A DNA stretch of 64,000 bases from Paenibacillus stellifer (GTDB taxonomy: Bacteria > Bacillota > Bacilli > Paenibacillales > Paenibacillaceae): positions 1,580,501 through 1,644,500 of the forward strand of contig NZ_CP009286.1 of the NCBI RefSeq assembly GCF_000758685.1. The letters run 5' to 3'. Every line of letters begins with the position of its first letter. Position 1 is the first letter of the stretch. Positions 33,654 to 42,697 of this stretch are shown here, in pieces. The notes beneath the pieces are model-generated. The model was given only the letters and a program-made list of their open reading frames with translations, was not told the DNA's origin and searched no databases. The position numbers and the translations under genes were made by a program.

Positions 33654-34853
33654 ATGAAACGAATTCCTGTCACTGTGCTGAGCGGATATTTGGGATCGGG
33701 TAAGACGACGCTGCTGAATCATGTTCTTCATAACAAAGAGGGCCTGAGGGTGGCTGTTATCGTGAATGACATGAGCGAAATCAATGTGGATGCCCGGCTG
33801 GTGGAGTCCGAGAATACCTTGTCACGGACCGAGGAGAAGCTGGTCCAGATGACCAATGGCTGCATCTGCTGCACGCTGCGGGACGATCTGCTGCGCGAGG
33901 TGTACAAGCTGGCTTCGGAGGGACGCTTCGATTATATTCTGATCGAATCCTCGGGAATTAGCGAACCGGTTCCGGTGGCCCAGACCTTTACATATGAGAG
34001 CCCCGGACAGGACATCGATTTGACGTCGCTGGTCCGGCTCGACACGATGGTAACAGTTGTGGACGCGCATCGTTTCTGGCATGATTTTGCTTCGGGCGAG
34101 AGTCTTCTGGACCGCGAACAGGCGGCCGGAGAGGAAGATTACCGGGATATCGTCGACCTCCTGATCGACCAGATTGAGACCTGCGACGTCCTGGTGCTCA
34201 ACAAGTGCGACCTCGTTGAAGAAGGAGAACTGCTCAAGCTGGAAGGAATTCTGCGCAAGCTTCAGCCTTCCGCCAACATTATACGGTCCATCAATGGAGC
34301 CGTAGACCCGGGAGAAATTCTGAACACGGGCCGGTTCGACTTTGAACGGACGAGTATGTCCTCGGGATGGATTGCGGAGCTGAACAAAGAGGAGCATACG
34401 CCGGAGACCGAGGAATACGGCATCGCTTCCTTCGTGTACCGGAGCCGGATTCCCTTCCATCCGGAGCGGCTCGGCTCTTTGCTCGGCAATTGGCCGGAGC
34501 AGGTAGTCCGCGCCAAGGGCCTGGTATGGCTGGCGGCGCGCGGCGATTTCGCGGCGACGATCGGTCAGGCCGGGCCTTCGATCCAATTCGGGCCGGCTGG
34601 CTACTGGCTTGCTTCCCTGCCGGAGGAACAGCAGCGGGAGATACTGGAGAACGAGCCGGAGGCGAGAGAGCGCTGGGATGAGAGATGGGGAGACCGGATG
34701 ACGGAGATCGTCCTGATCGGGATCGACATGAACCGCGAGGACATCGAAGCTGGATTGAACCGCTGCCTGCTGACTGAAGAAGAAATGAAGCAGGACTGGA
34801 GCCGGTTCAACAATCCTCTTCCCTGGCCGGTGCAGGATGAGTCGTTCGCGTAA
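33654..34853 (+). CDS. zagA: COG0523 zinc metallochaperone GTPase (ZagA/YciC type)
   Basis: This 399-residue CobW/COG0523 GTPase matches the length of B. subtilis YciC (ZagA). It has Walker A GYLGSGKTT (residues 11-19), metal-binding NGCICC (Cys70, Cys72, Cys73), IESSGISEP and the guanine-specificity motif NKCD. The C-terminal CobW_C domain starts near residue 245. Such proteins deliver zinc to client enzymes when zinc is scarce. It lies 57 bp after rpmG with AAAGGAG before its ATG, so it is probably cotranscribed under the Zur box. An insertion sequence sits 37 bp after its stop. Confidence 0.88.
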   Translation: MKRIPVTVLSGYLGSGKTTLLNHVLHNKEGLRVAVIVNDMSEINVDARLVESENTLSRTEEKLVQMTNGCICCTLRDDLLREVYKLASEGRFDYILIESSGISEPVPVAQTFTYESPGQDIDLTSLVRLDTMVTVVDAHRFWHDFASGESLLDREQAAGEEDYRDIVDLLIDQIETCDVLVLNKCDLVEEGELLKLEGILRKLQPSANIIRSINGAVDPGEILNTGRFDFERTSMSSGWIAELNKEEHTPETEEYGIASFVYRSRIPFHPERLGSLLGNWPEQVVRAKGLVWLAARGDFAATIGQAGPSIQFGPAGYWLASLPEEQQREILENEPEARERWDERWGDRMTEIVLIGIDMNREDIEAGLNRCLLTEEEMKQDWSRFNNPLPWPVQDESFA

Positions 34854-34890
34854 AACCTTGCCGGCTAATGGAAAGACGGGTAAAGTAAAT

Positions 34891-36331
34891 GAGCATTTTG
34901 CATAATTCATATTTTGATTTAAAGTCAAAGTTAGGTTACAACGAAATCTCAGTGTTGTGAGAGTGGAGTGAAAAATAGACAGACGGACAGAATTTCAATG
35001 AATCGGAAGTTTTTAAGCGGCGTTCTGTACTCGTTGCTTCGCAATGGCAAGCGCAGAGGCAAGTAACACAATCGCATTTAAATATTGGTGAGTTGTCACT
35101 TTTTGAATCCCCCAGACGTGAAGCTGGTCTGCAGTTAAATAGGTCTTCATTCGAGAATTGCAGCGTTCTACACTGGTTCGTTTATTGTAAAGTTCCTTCC
35201 AGCCTCGGCTTTCCCGATGCGGTAGCGCATAACGCCGGAGATCCGTTTGACTGTTGATTTTAACCACCATTCCATAATTGGAGGACGAACAAGCGGCCAT
35301 GCCCAAAGGACAATCCACTTGACCTGTCGCATGTGGACAACGGAATTTTAAATGCACCTTTTCCTGTCCCCAATACGTCATGGGAAATCCCATCGAACAA
35401 CAGGGCGTGCCTTTGCGGGTAATCCCCGCTGGCGGTTCCTTTTCATTCCGTGGATTCAGCGGAATAATGGCTTGCGCCTTGACGTTCCGGGCGGCCTCGT
35501 AGTTTTTTATTTGGTCGTAGCCCGCATCCAGCATGAAGAATTTCACTTTAGATTTCGCAGCGACAGTCGTCATGAGTGCAGGCCCTTCGTCTCCGTCGTT
35601 CACATGGGCAGAGGTCACCTTGAGCGCCATGGGAAGTTCACTTTTGGCATCGACGGCCAGATGCAACTTATAGCCAAACCACTTGACTTTGTTGCCAAAG
35701 GTGTCAAACTTGGCACCCCAGTTGGCATTGCCGGTGAGTTCACTTTTTCGCTTGGGTTCCTTTTTCTCGTAAGCGTGAATAGCGGCGCTGTCGATAGCGA
35801 CATGAGTTCCGTCGATGATTCCAGCTTCTTGGCACTGAGTCACAAGATCCTCAAACAACTGCTTGGCAAGGCCTTTGCCAGTCAACTCGGCAAAGACTCG
35901 ACTTAATGTAGAAATCGAAGGAGCGGGGATATCCAGTCGAAGCCCACATTGGTAACGGAAACGGAGGTCAAACTTTAGTCTGCGCGCTAGGCCGGTGAAC
36001 GTATCGATATTCTCTAAAGGAGCTGCGAGTAGCGCGCGAAGAATGCCTTGACGACAGTGTCCGTCTGCTCCTCGGGGTGAGGGATTTCTCAATTCTCTTG
36101 CGTAAGGTCGCAGGTCCAAAGCGCTGAAAAAGATGGGCAATCGCTCTTTCGATTCGATTTTTTGAAGCTCTTCAAAGGAAAATAGACTTTCTTGGAGAAT
36201 ATACATAGTGACTTCACTCCCTTGGGTTTTCTCGTTTGGTCACTTGAAAACTTCTCCAAGTTGGGGTGAAGTCCTTTTTTATGCTCAAAATTGCTTTGTG
36301 TAACAAGGGCTTAGATTAATGCAAAATGCTC
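34891..36331. mobile_element. Complete insertion sequence, 1441 bp, DDE transposase
   Basis: Perfect 13-bp terminal inverted repeats, GAGCATTTTGCAT at 34891-34903 and ATGCAAAATGCTC at 36319-36331, bound the element. AAAT flanks it on both sides (34887-34890 and 36332-36335), the likely 4-bp target duplication. It holds one transposase gene on the minus strand. It lies between zagA and the hairpin at 36342, so the original terminator of zagA is now 1.5 kb from its stop. Confidence 0.88.
35013..36206 (-). CDS. IS4/IS5-type DDE transposase
   Basis: This 397-residue transposase has an N-terminal DUF772-like domain (FSALDLRPYAREL, LRFRYQCGLRLD) and a DDE catalytic core with DGTHVAIDSAA (first Asp), FMLDAGYD (second Asp) and the C-terminal KRTSVERCNSRMK (Glu). 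The gene is intact. Length and domain order suggest an IS4/IS5/IS1182-like group; I cannot settle the group without a search. Confidence 0.85.
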   Translation of the reverse strand: MYILQESLFSFEELQKIESKERLPIFFSALDLRPYARELRNPSPRGADGHCRQGILRALLAAPLENIDTFTGLARRLKFDLRFRYQCGLRLDIPAPSISTLSRVFAELTGKGLAKQLFEDLVTQCQEAGIIDGTHVAIDSAAIHAYEKKEPKRKSELTGNANWGAKFDTFGNKVKWFGYKLHLAVDAKSELPMALKVTSAHVNDGDEGPALMTTVAAKSKVKFFMLDAGYDQIKNYEAARNVKAQAIIPLNPRNEKEPPAGITRKGTPCCSMGFPMTYWGQEKVHLKFRCPHATGQVDCPLGMAACSSSNYGMVVKINSQTDLRRYALPHRESRGWKELYNKRTSVERCNSRMKTYLTADQLHVWGIQKVTTHQYLNAIVLLASALAIAKQRVQNAA

Positions 36332-36341
36332 AAATGAATAA

Positions 36342-36389
36342 AAACAGCGGCTGCAAGGACATAATGGCTTGTCCAAGCAGCCGCTGTTT
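36342..36389. terminator. Bidirectional terminator next to mscL
   Basis: AAACAGCGGCTGC (36342-36354) pairs perfectly over 13 bp with GCAGCCGCTGTTT (36377-36389), with an extra GGACA/TGTCC stem inside. The A and T tracts on each side allow use in both directions: mscL on the minus strand and, before the insertion sequence, zagA. Confidence 0.75.
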
Positions 36390-36440
36390 CTATGTTCAGC
36401 GTTGCCGATTGCTACTTGCTTGACGTATTGCTGTAAATCC

Positions 36441-36830
36441 TTATGCCTTCTCGCGGTTCTGCGCTTTGAGCAGATCACGGATTTCCGTCAGCAGCACTTC
36501 CTCTTTGCTCGGAGCGGGAGGAGCGGGTTCTTCCTTGGGGCTGGATTTCTGAAATTTGCCGAGCAGCTTGATGAACAGGAAGATTGAGGCGGAAATCAAC
36601 AGGAAGTCGATGACCGACTGGATAAAGTTACCGTATGTAATGGCTGAATCACCATATTTAAGAGACAAGCTGGTAAAATCCAGTCCGCCGAACAAGATGC
36701 CGATCAGAGGGGTGATCAGGTCCGATACAATGGAGCTGACGATTTTGCCGAACGCGGCCCCTATAACGACACCGATTGCCAGATCCAGCACATTTCCCTT
36801 GAATGCGAATGCCTTAAACTCTTTCCACAT
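36441..36830 (-). CDS. mscL: Large-conductance mechanosensitive channel
   Basis: This 129-residue protein is MscL: amphipathic start [34 protein letters not shown] (first membrane helix), second helix [23 protein letters not shown], and the C-terminal helix LLTEIRDLL. It forms a pentameric pore that opens on osmotic down-shock. Length is normal. AAGGAGA lies 6 bases before the ATG. Confidence 0.95.
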   Translation of the reverse strand: MWKEFKAFAFKGNVLDLAIGVVIGAAFGKIVSSIVSDLITPLIGILFGGLDFTSLSLKYGDSAITYGNFIQSVIDFLLISASIFLFIKLLGKFQKSSPKEEPAPPAPSKEEVLLTEIRDLLKAQNREKA

Positions 36831-37110
36831 GAACGTCTTCTCTCCTTATAATTCGATTGTGACCTTGATTGTAACATTTAGACGAAGAAATAGGGAGAGT
36901 TTCAGGGCTCACCAATGACATAAATCACGCACTTCATCTTGAGGCCGGAGATTCGGCCGCGCCGCACGCAGCAGGTTAACCGGCTGTCACTGGGCAACTG
37001 TCCTTCCGAATGATCAGCTAAAAAGCATTTACAGGAAATTCGGATCATGTTAAATTTTAAGGAAAGGACAATCGTCCTGCAATTAATCAAATTAATCGAA
37101 TATCCGCGTT

Positions 37111-37192
37111 AAAGGTAAAATCATCGAAAGATGATGACACAAAGCTATGGGTCTAAAGCCATCCATCGGAGGGCCATGATCGCCAGGCCGCC
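37111..37192 (+). ncRNA. c-di-GMP-I (GEMM) riboswitch
   Basis: The order of conserved parts fits the c-di-GMP-I aptamer: AGGTAAA (37113-37119), a P2 hairpin ATCATC-GAAA-GATGAT with GNRA loop (37120-37135), GACACAAAGC (37136-37145; consensus GACGCAAAGC), TATGGGTCTAAAG (37146-37158), and the 3' part TGATCGCCAGGCCGCC (37177-37192; consensus like UGACAGCCGGGUUGCC). The ligand-contacting G equivalent to Vc2 G20 is present at 37115, which favours c-di-GMP over cGAMP. One core base differs (A for G in GACACAAAGC). An intrinsic terminator follows at 37221. Confidence 0.8.
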
Positions 37193-37220
37193 ATAGGGGT
37201 AACGGTAGGGAAGAAAGACA

Positions 37221-37255
37221 ACTCCAATGGACATAAGTCTATTTGGAGTTTTTTT
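37221..37255 (+). terminator. Riboswitch-linked intrinsic terminator
   Basis: ACTCCAA and TTGGAGT form a 7-bp stem, followed by T7. It sits between the aptamer and the gene, so it is the likely expression platform. CCATA (37191-37195) is also complementary to TATGG inside the aptamer (37146-37150), a possible part of the switch. Whether c-di-GMP turns the gene on or off cannot be read. Confidence 0.75.
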
Positions 37256-37312
37256 GTGATTTCGCCCTGCTACGGCGCCGCTTTACCGCAAGGATTCGAA
37301 AGGGGACAATGC

Positions 37313-38203
37313 ATGAGGAATAATTGGAGAACACTGGGGAAATTTTTGATCGCAGGCGCTGTAGTGGTTTCAGGCTCGCTCGGATGGACTTCCCATCCTG
37401 TTACGGTATCCGCCGCCGCTAACACCAAAGTCATAACAGCGGATCAAATGCTCGCCAAATTGGCGGCGACCTCGAAGACGCTGAAGAATTTTCATTTGAG
37501 TTCAACGAAGAAACAGGACCTTCAGATCGGCAGCATGCGGATAGGCAACACCAACACGCTGAGCCTTGACATCAATCGTCTTCCTAGCTTTGCAGCGGCA
37601 GGCACTGTCAATATCGGGTTCCTTGATACGGACTTCGAATTGTACGCCAACGACAAGGAATACTACAAGGTGGTCGACGGCAGCGACCTTATCGATGAAT
37701 ACGACGAGGACACTGCAAGCGGCGATGTGTACGGAGATTCGGCAAATGGAGAAGACGTGGACAGCGCTGAAGAGATTGACCCCGATTCCCAGTACTGGGT
37801 TGACCTGGACCAGGAAGATTGGTATTCACTCTACACCAAGGGGCAATTCGACCCCGCTTCCGTGCTTGAGTCGGTCAAGGGCTATAAGAAATCCATGAAG
37901 GTCTCCACGGCCGGAACACAGACGATCCTTCAATTTACGCTAACCGATGCGAAAGCGGCCAAGGCCGTCATCGCACTCTATGACCGGGAGAACCTCTATG
38001 AGGGGGCGGTCATTCAGCCGAAAAGCGTAACCTGGAAATTGTACGCCAACAGCAAAACCTGGCAGACGGAAAGGCTGACCGTTGATCTGAATTATGTCCT
38101 GGTAGAAGACGGCGAGAAGGATGTATATACGACCAAGGTTGACGCCAAGTATTCCGCCCATAACAAAGTTGCAACGATTGTGAAGCCATCCGAGCTGCAA
38201 TAG
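37313..38203 (+). CDS. Exported protein of unknown function, c-di-GMP riboswitch controlled
   Basis: This 296-residue protein has a Sec signal peptide (RTLGKFLIAGAVVVSGSLGW, likely cleavage in TVSAAA). The mature part has a mixed alpha/beta pattern and an acidic stretch around residues 130-165 (DEYDEDTASGDVYGDSANGE). It resembles the DUF6612-type or LppX-like secreted folds in outline (repeated beta-strands with conserved KSVTWKLYAN) but I cannot name the family. AGGGG lies 7 bases before ATG 37313; an in-frame start at 37256 would fall in the terminator. Its control by a c-di-GMP riboswitch suggests a surface, biofilm or motility-related role. Confidence 0.8.
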   Translation: MRNNWRTLGKFLIAGAVVVSGSLGWTSHPVTVSAAANTKVITADQMLAKLAATSKTLKNFHLSSTKKQDLQIGSMRIGNTNTLSLDINRLPSFAAAGTVNIGFLDTDFELYANDKEYYKVVDGSDLIDEYDEDTASGDVYGDSANGEDVDSAEEIDPDSQYWVDLDQEDWYSLYTKGQFDPASVLESVKGYKKSMKVSTAGTQTILQFTLTDAKAAKAVIALYDRENLYEGAVIQPKSVTWKLYANSKTWQTERLTVDLNYVLVEDGEKDVYTTKVDAKYSAHNKVATIVKPSELQ

Positions 38204-38237
38204 TAGATGTACAGACAGTTTCATATGGGAAAAAGAG

Positions 38238-38265
38238 CGCTGTTCGATCGAACAGCGTTTTTTTT
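38238..38265 (+). terminator. Rho-independent terminator after the exported-protein gene
   Basis: CGCTGTTCG and CGAACAGCG form a perfect 9-bp stem around AT, followed by T8. Confidence 0.85.
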
Positions 38266-38360
38266 GCATGCGATACATAGACAATCAACGCTGACTTATC
38301 ATTCGAACCAGGCGAACGGATAGGAATAAATAACTATTATGATTCATAAATATGCAAATT

Positions 38361-38390
38361 TTACAGTTATATCTTCATTATTCGTATAGT
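38361..38390 (+). promoter_or_regulatory. Possible promoter upstream of the chemoreceptor gene
   Basis: TTACAG (38361-38366), an 18-bp spacer and TATAGT (38385-38390). The start codon lies about 190 bp further, with the palindrome CACATATGTG at 38479-38488 between. No sigma-D-like motif was found. Weak support. Confidence 0.3.
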
Positions 38391-38585
38391 AATGTCGAAT
38401 TAAAAGATAAGACATCTTCATTCACAAAGTCGCACATGGATAAAGGGTTGAGCATGGATCAAAAGTCGTGAATAAAAACACATATGTGAACAGCCAAAGG
38501 GGGATGAAAGAATTACATAGAACAGAGCAATCCAAAATCCAAGCAAAAATACTGGGGTAAGAAACATATCGTGGGAGTGATTGTG

Positions 38586-40172
38586 ATGAGATGGATAAAG
38601 AATATGAGAACCAGCGTCAAGTTGATTACTTCGTTTCTGATTGTATCGGTCATTCTGGGGTTTGTGGGACTTTATGGAATCAGCAATTTGAATAAAATGA
38701 ACAGCTCGCTCAGCGGAATGTACGATAACGGTCTGATTCCCGTTAAATCGGCTTTGACGGCGCAGGTTAGCTATACCCGGATGAGAGTGAACATCCGCGC
38801 TGCTTACATTGCGGATACCAAAGAGAGTCTCGATAATTCTATCGCTACCTATCAATCCGAGGCCAAAATTGTGGAGAGCAGCATTGCGGAATTCAGAAAA
38901 AACAAAAATGAGCGCGGAGTCATTAAAAATTCTCGAGCCTTTTGATGCGAAGTGGGCGGAAGTTATCAGACTCTACGATCAAGCGATGAAGCTGAGCCAA
39001 GATGGGCGAAATGCAGAGATGAAGAGTCTGATGGACAACGAGGTCTCCACCGTGGGAGACGAGGTCCGCCTGCTCCTCAATGAACTGATCGATAATTCGA
39101 TAACAGAGAGCGACCATACGAAGCAAGCGGCAATGACCTGTTTGTTTCGTCCAGAAATATTACGATCCTCATTATTATCGCGGCCGTATTAATCTCGGTC
39201 GGGATGGGATATTTCATCTCCCAGATCATATCCAAACCATTGTCCAAGGTGACCAGTCTGGTGAACGCCGCAGGGGATGGAGATTTGCGCAGCCTACTTG
39301 ATATCGACACGAAGGATGAGGTCGGACAACTGGCCAAAGGCATGAATACCATGGTCCATAATCTTCGCACGATGGTTGGCCATATTCTCGCGCATGCCCA
39401 GAGCCTTGCGGCGTCATCGCAGCAAATATCCGCAAGCGCTGAAGAGATTGCCCACGGCAATGACAGCCAGGCGAGAGAGGCCAGAATGATCAACGAACTG
39501 TTCAGCGAATTATCCACCGGTGTTCATTCGGTCGCTCAAAATACGGAAGTTGCTTCCGAGCTATCGGTTCAAGCGGCCAAAGCTGCGGAAGAAGGCAACG
39601 GCATTATTCAGCTGTCCAACTCCAGCATGCAGGTCGTCAGCCAACAAATGACGCGTCTTGAAGATGATTCGCAGAAGATCGGCGAAATAATCGAGGTTAT
39701 TGAGGATATTGCGGAACAGACCAATCTGCTTGCACTCAATGCGGCGATTGAAGCCGCCCGCGCGGGAGAACAGGGACGGGGATTTGCTGTCGTGGCCGAC
39801 GAGGTTCGCAAGCTGGCGGAGCGCAGCGGCGAGGCGACCAAGCAGATCACCAAGATCATCAAAGGCATGCAGGAGAATACACGGTCCAGTGTGAGCTCGG
39901 TGCAGGAAAGCGCGGATTTGTCCGAACGTACGGCGGAGTCCTTCCAGCGCATCGTATCCTTTGTCAATGATAACGGGCAGAAGGTTATGGAGATTGCCGC
40001 AGCAAGTGAGGAGCAGGCAGCCCAGACTACGACCGTATTGTCGGCGGTGGAAAATATTTCATCGGCAACGGAGGAGGCGGCGGCGAGCAGCCAGGAGATG
40101 GCGGCCACTTCCCAATCGCTGGCTAATCTCGCCGGTGAGCTGCAGTCCTCGGTATCCATTTTTAAAATTTGA
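38586..40172 (+). pseudogene. Methyl-accepting chemotaxis protein gene with two frameshifts
   Basis: Joined together, three frames give a normal chemoreceptor: a membrane helix (KLITSFLIVSVILGFVGLYG), a four-helix-bundle sensor with the 4HB_MCP pattern, a second helix ([20 protein letters not shown]), HAMP, and a signalling domain with hairpin tip [34 protein letters not shown]. The frame moves +1 in the A6-C-A5 run at 38897-38908 and back by -1 around 39127-39133 (GCGGCAATGACC). The three parts are well conserved, so these may be sequencing errors or recent inactivation. GGGAG lies 8 bases before ATG 38586. Confidence 0.85.
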
Positions 40173-40348
40173 CCTGAAGATGGCCGATGCCACATACCCG
40201 CGTAATCCAAGGAATGTGCGGCAGGATAAAATTGGATGCACGGATTGTCGCAAATTCCTCATTGTTCGTCATGTTCATCTACGCCTTCCTGTGATTTAAT
40301 TAAAAATAAATATAAATAGAGATAATTCATAGGGTAGGAGGAAGAAGT

Positions 40349-41227
40349 ATGACTCAACAACATGTGAGGAAAGCCTTTGGGGCCATGCTTCTGCTGGCGT
40401 TTGTCGTGCTGTTGGCGGCAGGATGCGCGCAGAACACTCAGACAGCAGGCGGCTCGTCTACGAGTGCAGCTGTCTCTTCGGAACCGGATGCAACGCCATC
40501 CACCGAACCTTCGGGTTCGTCTGGCGGTGACTCTGAGCTTCTGGTGTCAGCCGCCGCCAGCCTAAGCGACGCTCTGAACAAGCTGGTTCCGCTGTTCGAG
40601 CAGGAGCATCCGGATATCAAGGTCCGGCTGAATTTGGCGGCTTCGGGCACACTGCAGAAGCAGATCGAGCAGGGAGCGCCTGCCGATCTGTTCATATCCG
40701 CAGGCACGAAGCAGATGAAGGCTTTGAACGACAAGGGATTGACCGATTCTGCGCAGACTGCAAATCTGCTGACGAATGAGCTTGTTCTCGTCGTGCCCGC
40801 CGATTCCGGGCTGACCGCAGTTACGGCGGATGCGCTGAGCGGTCCCAATTTCGCCAAAATAGCGGTGGGGCAGCCGGAGTCGGTGCCGGCTGGTATGTAC
40901 GCGCAGCAGTTTCTGAAGAGCGCCGGACTGTGGGACAAGCTGGAGAACCGGCTGGTGATGGCCAAGGATGTCCGCCAGGTGCTGACCTATGTCGCCTCGG
41001 GCAACGCGGACGCGGGGTTTGTCTATAACAGCGATGCCGCAGGCGAGCCCAAGGTCAAGATAGCCATGAAGGTCGATTCAAGCACCCATGACCCGATCGA
41101 TTATCCGGCTGCCGTGCTTAAAGGCAGTACACATCCGGAGCAGGCGAAGCTATTTTATGACTATCTGTTCTCCAAAAGTGCAGGCGATATATTTGTGGAA
41201 TACGGATTTAAGCTTGCCGGGCAGTAA
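40349..41227 (+). CDS. modA: Molybdate-binding lipoprotein ModA
   Basis: This 292-residue lipoprotein binds molybdate outside the membrane. The signal peptide ends in the lipobox LAAGC, and a Ser/Thr-rich linker follows. The ModA fold is clear: LLVSAAASLSDALNKL with the oxyanion-binding Ser, NLAASGTLQKQIEQGAPADLFISA, and NADAGFVYNSDA. No modB or modC gene follows; the transcript ends at 41294. Xanthine dehydrogenase in this window needs molybdenum, so the transporter must be completed elsewhere. GGAGGAAG precedes the ATG. Confidence 0.9.
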   Translation: MTQQHVRKAFGAMLLLAFVVLLAAGCAQNTQTAGGSSTSAAVSSEPDATPSTEPSGSSGGDSELLVSAAASLSDALNKLVPLFEQEHPDIKVRLNLAASGTLQKQIEQGAPADLFISAGTKQMKALNDKGLTDSAQTANLLTNELVLVVPADSGLTAVTADALSGPNFAKIAVGQPESVPAGMYAQQFLKSAGLWDKLENRLVMAKDVRQVLTYVASGNADAGFVYNSDAAGEPKVKIAMKVDSSTHDPIDYPAAVLKGSTHPEQAKLFYDYLFSKSAGDIFVEYGFKLAGQ

Positions 41228-41293
41228 GTCCTTGAATGGCAGGGTTCTATGGATCACTATGCATGCTTTCGTCAACGATATAGAAGATAACAG

Positions 41294-41322
41294 ACTGTTC
41301 CGTCAATCGGGACAGTTTTTTT
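41294..41322 (+). terminator. Rho-independent terminator after modA
   Basis: ACTGTTCCG and CGGGACAGT form a 9-bp stem (one G-U) with a 5-nt loop, followed by T7. Confidence 0.8.
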
Positions 41323-41545
41323 CTGTTATCAGCCACAACTCGAATTCTATTTTCTTATATGAATCATACTTTATCTTATATTTATTAAGGCTATAACGGG
41401 AGTTACAATGTACGTATCATTATATGCGTTATATATGTCTGAAGCGCAGAGGCTACGCCGAGCTGGTCCGCCATTCGCGGCAGGAAAATATGGAGGCACA
41501 GGCGGCTGCGGGCCGGCAGATCAATTCATGAAGGAGCTGAAAGCT

Positions 41546-42544
41546 GTGGAAGCCAGCAAGCTTAAGATATGCGTCTTTAATTACAGGGAGTTCGACGAAG
41601 CCCGGCATTTCCGGGAGATCAGCAGCGAGCTGGGAATAGAGCTTGTGATTTGCCGGGAGGCCCCGACGCTCTCCACGATTCATCTCGCCAAGGGCTGCTC
41701 CTGCATCTCGATCATCACGACGCCTATGGACGCCGAGTTGATTGGCGAGCTGCACCGCCTGAACGTGACGATGATTTCAACCCGGACGGTCGGCTTCGAT
41801 CATATTGACCTGAAGGCTGCCCGGGAGCACGGAATCCGGGTCAGCAACGCGACCTACGCTCCCGAGGGCGTGGCCGATTATACGATCATGCTGATGCTGA
41901 TGGCGTCACGGCAGATGAAGCGGATTATGGAACGGGCGCATATCCAGGATTTCTCGCTGGACGGGATTCAGGGCAAGGATTTCGCCCGTATGACAATCGG
42001 GGTTATCGGCACCGGCCGGATCGGGCAGACGGTCATTCGCCACCTGTCAGGATTCGGCAATCCGCTGCTGGCTTATTCACTCTCGGAATCGGAGGAAGCG
42101 AAGAGGTACGCCAGGTATGTCTCGCTGGAGGAACTGCTAAGGCAATCCGACCTTATAACGCTCCATGCGCCGGTCGATGAGAGCAACTACCATATGATCA
42201 ATGCCGATACGATTCCGAAGATGAAGAGAGGGGTCATTCTCGTCAATACCGCCCGTGGAGCGCTGATCGATACAAAAGCGCTGATGGACGGGATCGAAAG
42301 CGGACAAATCGGGGCGGCGGCACTGGATGTTATTGAGGATGAGATTTCCCTCTACTACCATGACCTGAAATCCAAGGTGCTGAGCCACCGCGATCTGGCT
42401 GTTCTCCGCAGCTATCCGAATGTAATCGTGACGCCCCATATGGCCTTCTACACGAACCAATCGGTGCAGGATATGGTATACGCTTCGCTGAAGAGCTGTG
42501 TGCTGGAGGCGGAGGGCGCGGAGAATCCCTGGAGGGTCGTATGA
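41546..42544 (+). CDS. D-lactate dehydrogenase-like 2-hydroxyacid dehydrogenase
   Basis: This 332-residue NAD-dependent enzyme interconverts pyruvate-type oxo acids and D-2-hydroxy acids. The NAD-binding motif GVIGTGRIGQTVIRHL, the catalytic Arg in NTARGALID, Glu in the VIEDE segment and His in TPHMAFY are present. The sequence has a D-LDH/VanH flavour (TRTVGFDHIDLKAAREHGI). I chose GTG at 41546 because AAGGAG lies 10 bases upstream and the length then equals that of D-LDH; in-frame upstream starts (41528, 41408) would add a non-family leader. No van-type neighbours are present. No clear promoter was found in 41323-41545. Confidence 0.85.
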   Translation: MEASKLKICVFNYREFDEARHFREISSELGIELVICREAPTLSTIHLAKGCSCISIITTPMDAELIGELHRLNVTMISTRTVGFDHIDLKAAREHGIRVSNATYAPEGVADYTIMLMLMASRQMKRIMERAHIQDFSLDGIQGKDFARMTIGVIGTGRIGQTVIRHLSGFGNPLLAYSLSESEEAKRYARYVSLEELLRQSDLITLHAPVDESNYHMINADTIPKMKRGVILVNTARGALIDTKALMDGIESGQIGAAALDVIEDEISLYYHDLKSKVLSHRDLAVLRSYPNVIVTPHMAFYTNQSVQDMVYASLKSCVLEAEGAENPWRVV

Positions 42545-42611
42545 AAAAGTGTAAAAAACTTGCGGATCATCCTGACGAAATCCGAAAAATCCCGAAAGTT
42601 GAAGAATTGCA

Positions 42612-42654
42612 AATAATCCCGGTCAATCGGTGCAGCCGAATGACCGGGATTATT
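42612..42654. terminator. Bidirectional terminator between convergent genes
   Basis: AATAATCCCGGTCA and TGACCGGGATTATT form a perfect 14-bp stem with an inner TCGG/CCGA helix, followed by TGTTTTG on one side and an A-rich stretch on the other. Confidence 0.75.
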
Positions 42655-42697
42655 GTTTTGTTGGGGAACCCAACCCGAGCATGACGCAGCTAATCGA

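Noticed and set aside
41408..41545. 46-codon N-terminal extension of the D-lactate dehydrogenase
   Set aside because: The first codon lacks a ribosome site and the added residues do not belong to the family; GTG 41546 fits both spacing and length.
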